NCBI RefSeq assembly: GCF_020514095.1
Contig: NZ_VTKY01000006.1
Location: forward strand, 53,467-117,466
DNA: 64,000 nt
From: Synechococcus sp. MU1643
GTDB lineage: Bacteria; Cyanobacteriota; Cyanobacteriia; PCC-6307; Cyanobiaceae
Direction: 5' to 3'
In this document: positions 61,914 through 64,000 of the stretch, piece by piece
How the letters are laid out: each line of letters opens with the position of its first letter
How positions within the stretch are numbered: the first letter of the stretch is position 1
Translations under genes and position numbers: made by a program
The notes under the pieces: model-generated
The model's database searches: none
Told to the model about the DNA's origin: nothing
What the model saw: the letters and a program-made list of their open reading frames with translations, nothing else

Positions 61914-63752
61914 TTAGCATAATCCGTCAAATGATTGCAGCTCAATCATGCTGCGAAAGTTACTTGATGTTTCTCGAAGTTGATCGAATTGGCCACATGC
62001 GACAATCTTCCCGTCAAGAAATTCATATATACGATCACATTTTTTTATAGTCGACAATCTATGAGCTATTACTAGAGTTGTGCATCTTCGACCAATAATC
62101 TCAAGAGACTGCATCACTTCAGACTCTGTTCGATTGTCTAATGCACTTGTAGCCTCATCTAAAATCAAAAACTTTGCTTGCCTGTAGAAAGCCCTAGCCA
62201 AAGCTAATCTTTGACGTTGACCACCTGAAAGACTAATACCATTATCACCAATAGGTGTATAGAGTCCATAAGATAATTCAGAAACAATTTCATCTAATTG
62301 AGCTGCTGCTAGAGCATCCCAAACTTTATCTTCGTCCACTTTTTCTAGAGCCTGCCCAAACGCTACATTCGAAATAATAGAATCTGACAATAACTGAATT
62401 GATTGCGGAACTTTTGCACAACATGTATGCCATGCAGAAATTTCACTTTCTAAAAGCGGTATACCATCTAAAATAAGTTTTCCTCTCTGTGGATGTAACA
62501 ATGAAAGCATTATATTGGCTGCAGTTGATTTACCGCTTCCTGAAGGCCCAACAAAAGCAACACGCGAACCAACTGGAATGTCTATATTTATACCCTTAAG
62601 GACTGAATTGTCAGATGAAGGGTATGAGTAGTGCACATTTGAAAGACTGATTGATCTTTTGGGGAAAATACCCTCGGCACATGAAATTGTAGATTTTATG
62701 TTAGTAGAGTTAAAAGTATTGGTATTATTTAGGAGTGACAAAATATTTTTGATTTCAGGCAGTCCACCCCTGAGTATCGAGATGGATGCAAAAAGATCCT
62801 GCAAGGGCTTTGCAAGCCTCAAAGCACCTACCGACAAAATTGACAAAAACGGGAGAATTTCAATGATCTTTTCTTGTTGCCCGGAAAGAATTTGTGGCAA
62901 AACCCCTACCAAAAAAATCGCCGATATACCCAAGGGTTCGATAAATAATCTTGGAATTTCGGGAAGTACAACTGTGTCAACCACAGACTTTTTATAAATT
63001 TGCGTAGAGCCTATATATCGATTGATAAAGTATTCTTCGTTTAATCCAAGCTTTAAATCAGCAACTGATCCAAGTGATTCAAAAAAACTCTTGGTATATT
63101 TTTCTCTATTGATAATTTTTCGCTTAGATGCAAAGCGAAGCTTTGGTGTTATAAAATAGGATAGGGCCACATACATCAGAAGCATAGTTAATATTAAGGC
63201 GAAAGATGCTCCACCCCCTACATATAAAATTCCAGCAATCAACATAACTATACTAATTATGCAGCTAATTGCTCTCAATGCTGGGGTAAGTATATCTCGA
63301 AGAAGCGCTTCTAAGTTAGATAATAGATCTGAAGCAAGAGATGTTATACTTCCTGAAAGGTGACGTTCATATGGCTGCTCAAGAATCTGCCTAAAAATAC
63401 GGCATGAAAGATTAAGCCATATTTCTCCAGCAAGATTTTCTTGCATGAAACGGAGTGTTAGCCGAACAGCTGACTGCAACCAATTTACTAAGATAAAAAT
63501 TGCTATAAGCCACAGAGACTGTTCGTATACACTTGCACCAAATACTTTGATGCCAGGAAGAAGATTTCCTAAATCGCTACCTACAAGGCTACCCGTAAGT
63601 CTGCCTATCACCGCAACGGCGGCAAAATCAAGAAAGCCAGACAATATTGAGACTGGAAATATTAACCAAACCCTGGATAGGACATTGGGTTCAACATAAT
63701 TAATGAGCTGTCTTAGCCCAACCAGAGTCCTACTCGTAAAAACATTTTGCAC
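61914..63752 (-). CDS. ABC transporter, fused permease/ATPase (flippase-like)
   Basis: A 612-residue half-transporter. The membrane domain occupies residues ~1-330 (VWLIFPVSILSGFLDFAAVA, ASFALILTMLLMYVALSYFI). The ATPase has Walker A GPSGSGKSTAANIMLSLL, Q-loop CCAKVPQSIQLLSDSIISN, signature LSGGQRQRLALARAFYR, Walker B KFLILDEATSALDN and H-loop LVIAHRLSTI. It resembles PglK/HepA/MsbA-type exporters; beside a polymerase and a GT2 it probably flips lipid-linked oligosaccharide. GTG start at 63752. AT-rich codon use. Confidence 0.87.
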   Translation of the reverse strand: MQNVFTSRTLVGLRQLINYVEPNVLSRVWLIFPVSILSGFLDFAAVAVIGRLTGSLVGSDLGNLLPGIKVFGASVYEQSLWLIAIFILVNWLQSAVRLTLRFMQENLAGEIWLNLSCRIFRQILEQPYERHLSGSITSLASDLLSNLEALLRDILTPALRAISCIISIVMLIAGILYVGGGASFALILTMLLMYVALSYFITPKLRFASKRKIINREKYTKSFFESLGSVADLKLGLNEEYFINRYIGSTQIYKKSVVDTVVLPEIPRLFIEPLGISAIFLVGVLPQILSGQQEKIIEILPFLSILSVGALRLAKPLQDLFASISILRGGLPEIKNILSLLNNTNTFNSTNIKSTISCAEGIFPKRSISLSNVHYSYPSSDNSVLKGINIDIPVGSRVAFVGPSGSGKSTAANIMLSLLHPQRGKLILDGIPLLESEISAWHTCCAKVPQSIQLLSDSIISNVAFGQALEKVDEDKVWDALAAAQLDEIVSELSYGLYTPIGDNGISLSGGQRQRLALARAFYRQAKFLILDEATSALDNRTESEVMQSLEIIGRRCTTLVIAHRLSTIKKCDRIYEFLDGKIVACGQFDQLRETSSNFRSMIELQSFDGLC

Positions 63753-64000
63753 ATTTAGTGAACAAGTATATTTATTTTACTTGACTTAGTTCAAGTTCCA
63801 AAGAATTGCAGACAGCCACTCAACCGATTGACCACCAATCCAGACTCACACCAGGCCTACAAAGATGCTAGAGAATAAATCTAAGTTTCTGCAATTGGTG
63901 AGAAGCACTAGTTGATTACCTCTTGACATCTAAAAGAAAAAGAATTGCGCAAGCGCTCTTAAAAAATACTTAAAAAATTATTTAGACAACTGAATATGCT
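63753..64000. other. AT-rich non-coding end of window
   Basis: No supported gene in these 248 nt. A small palindrome ACTTGACTTAGTTCAAGT lies at about 63780-63797 upstream of the ABC transporter gene and could belong to its promoter or to a hairpin. The AT-rich region continues to the edge of the window. Confidence 0.4.

Noticed and set aside
1..64000. CRISPR arrays, IS elements, integrases, prophage genes
   Set aside because: No regularly spaced direct repeats, transposase, integrase or structural phage gene was seen anywhere, including the AT-rich end.

Overview
The window is chromosomal DNA of a marine picocyanobacterium, most likely a marine Synechococcus. The evidence is photosystem II genes (psbK, psbEFLJ with rubA and ycf48), cyanobacterial ndhC-K-J, Mg-chelatase chlD, an apocarotenoid oxygenase, cyanobacterial DUF1997/DUF3155/DUF4079 proteins, dense packing with many 1-4 nt overlaps, and GC-rich coding up to about 59.5 kb.

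Layout. 0-5 kb: end of an ammonium transporter, ispH, DUF1997, DUF4079, purH, an esterase and DUF3155. 5.6-15.2 kb: a soluble histidine kinase, cobS, tgt, psbK, a WecG/TagA glycosyltransferase, a 1056-residue GH15/phosphorylase-kinase-like protein, a Gfo/Idh oxidoreductase, a CNNM/CorC protein and a CAU-anticodon tRNA. 15.2-20.7 kb: pyrE-ygfZ, a TM0106-type nuclease, a phosphohexomutase and rdgB. 20.7-25.6 kb: a tightly coupled four-gene unit made of a SABATH-type methyltransferase, a Leu/Phe/Val-dehydrogenase homologue, an FAD amine oxidase of the sarcosine/N-methyltryptophan oxidase family and a BCCT transporter. This unit is my best candidate for an undescribed pathway. 25.6-29.3 kb: SIMPL protein, carotenoid oxygenase, hisB, fabI.

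29.4-35.2 kb is rich in photolyase-type genes. A FAD-binding photolyase half carries four cysteines spaced like those of Fe-S bacterial cryptochromes/photolyases. A separate downstream ORF looks like a photolyase N-terminal domain, so this may be a naturally split, order-swapped photolyase/cryptochrome. A complete classical photolyase lies 2.4 kb further on, coupled to a Nudix gene. Between them are a lipoprotein, a thioredoxin-fold protein and a DegT aminotransferase with a cysteine-rich insertion.

35.2-46.7 kb is core physiology: ABC exporter, folK, chlD, an MCE/MlaD-MlaF lipid transport pair, a membrane-anchored YvcK/CofD-like protein, ndhJ-K-C, and rubA-ycf48-psbEFLJ ending in a clear terminator. 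46.7-54.6 kb makes nucleotide sugars (UDP-GlcA 4-epimerase, UDP-Glc dehydrogenase, UDP-xylose synthase, galE), with hisS and an oxidoreductase-SelD fusion. 54.7-55.8 kb is a decayed membrane glycosyltransferase gene. cca and pcrA/uvrD follow.

At about 59.5 kb base composition drops sharply. The last 4.5 kb (family 2 glycosyltransferase, O-antigen polymerase/ligase-like protein, flippase-like ABC transporter) is an AT-rich, probably acquired surface-polysaccharide region that continues past the window. The sugar-nucleotide genes upstream could feed it.
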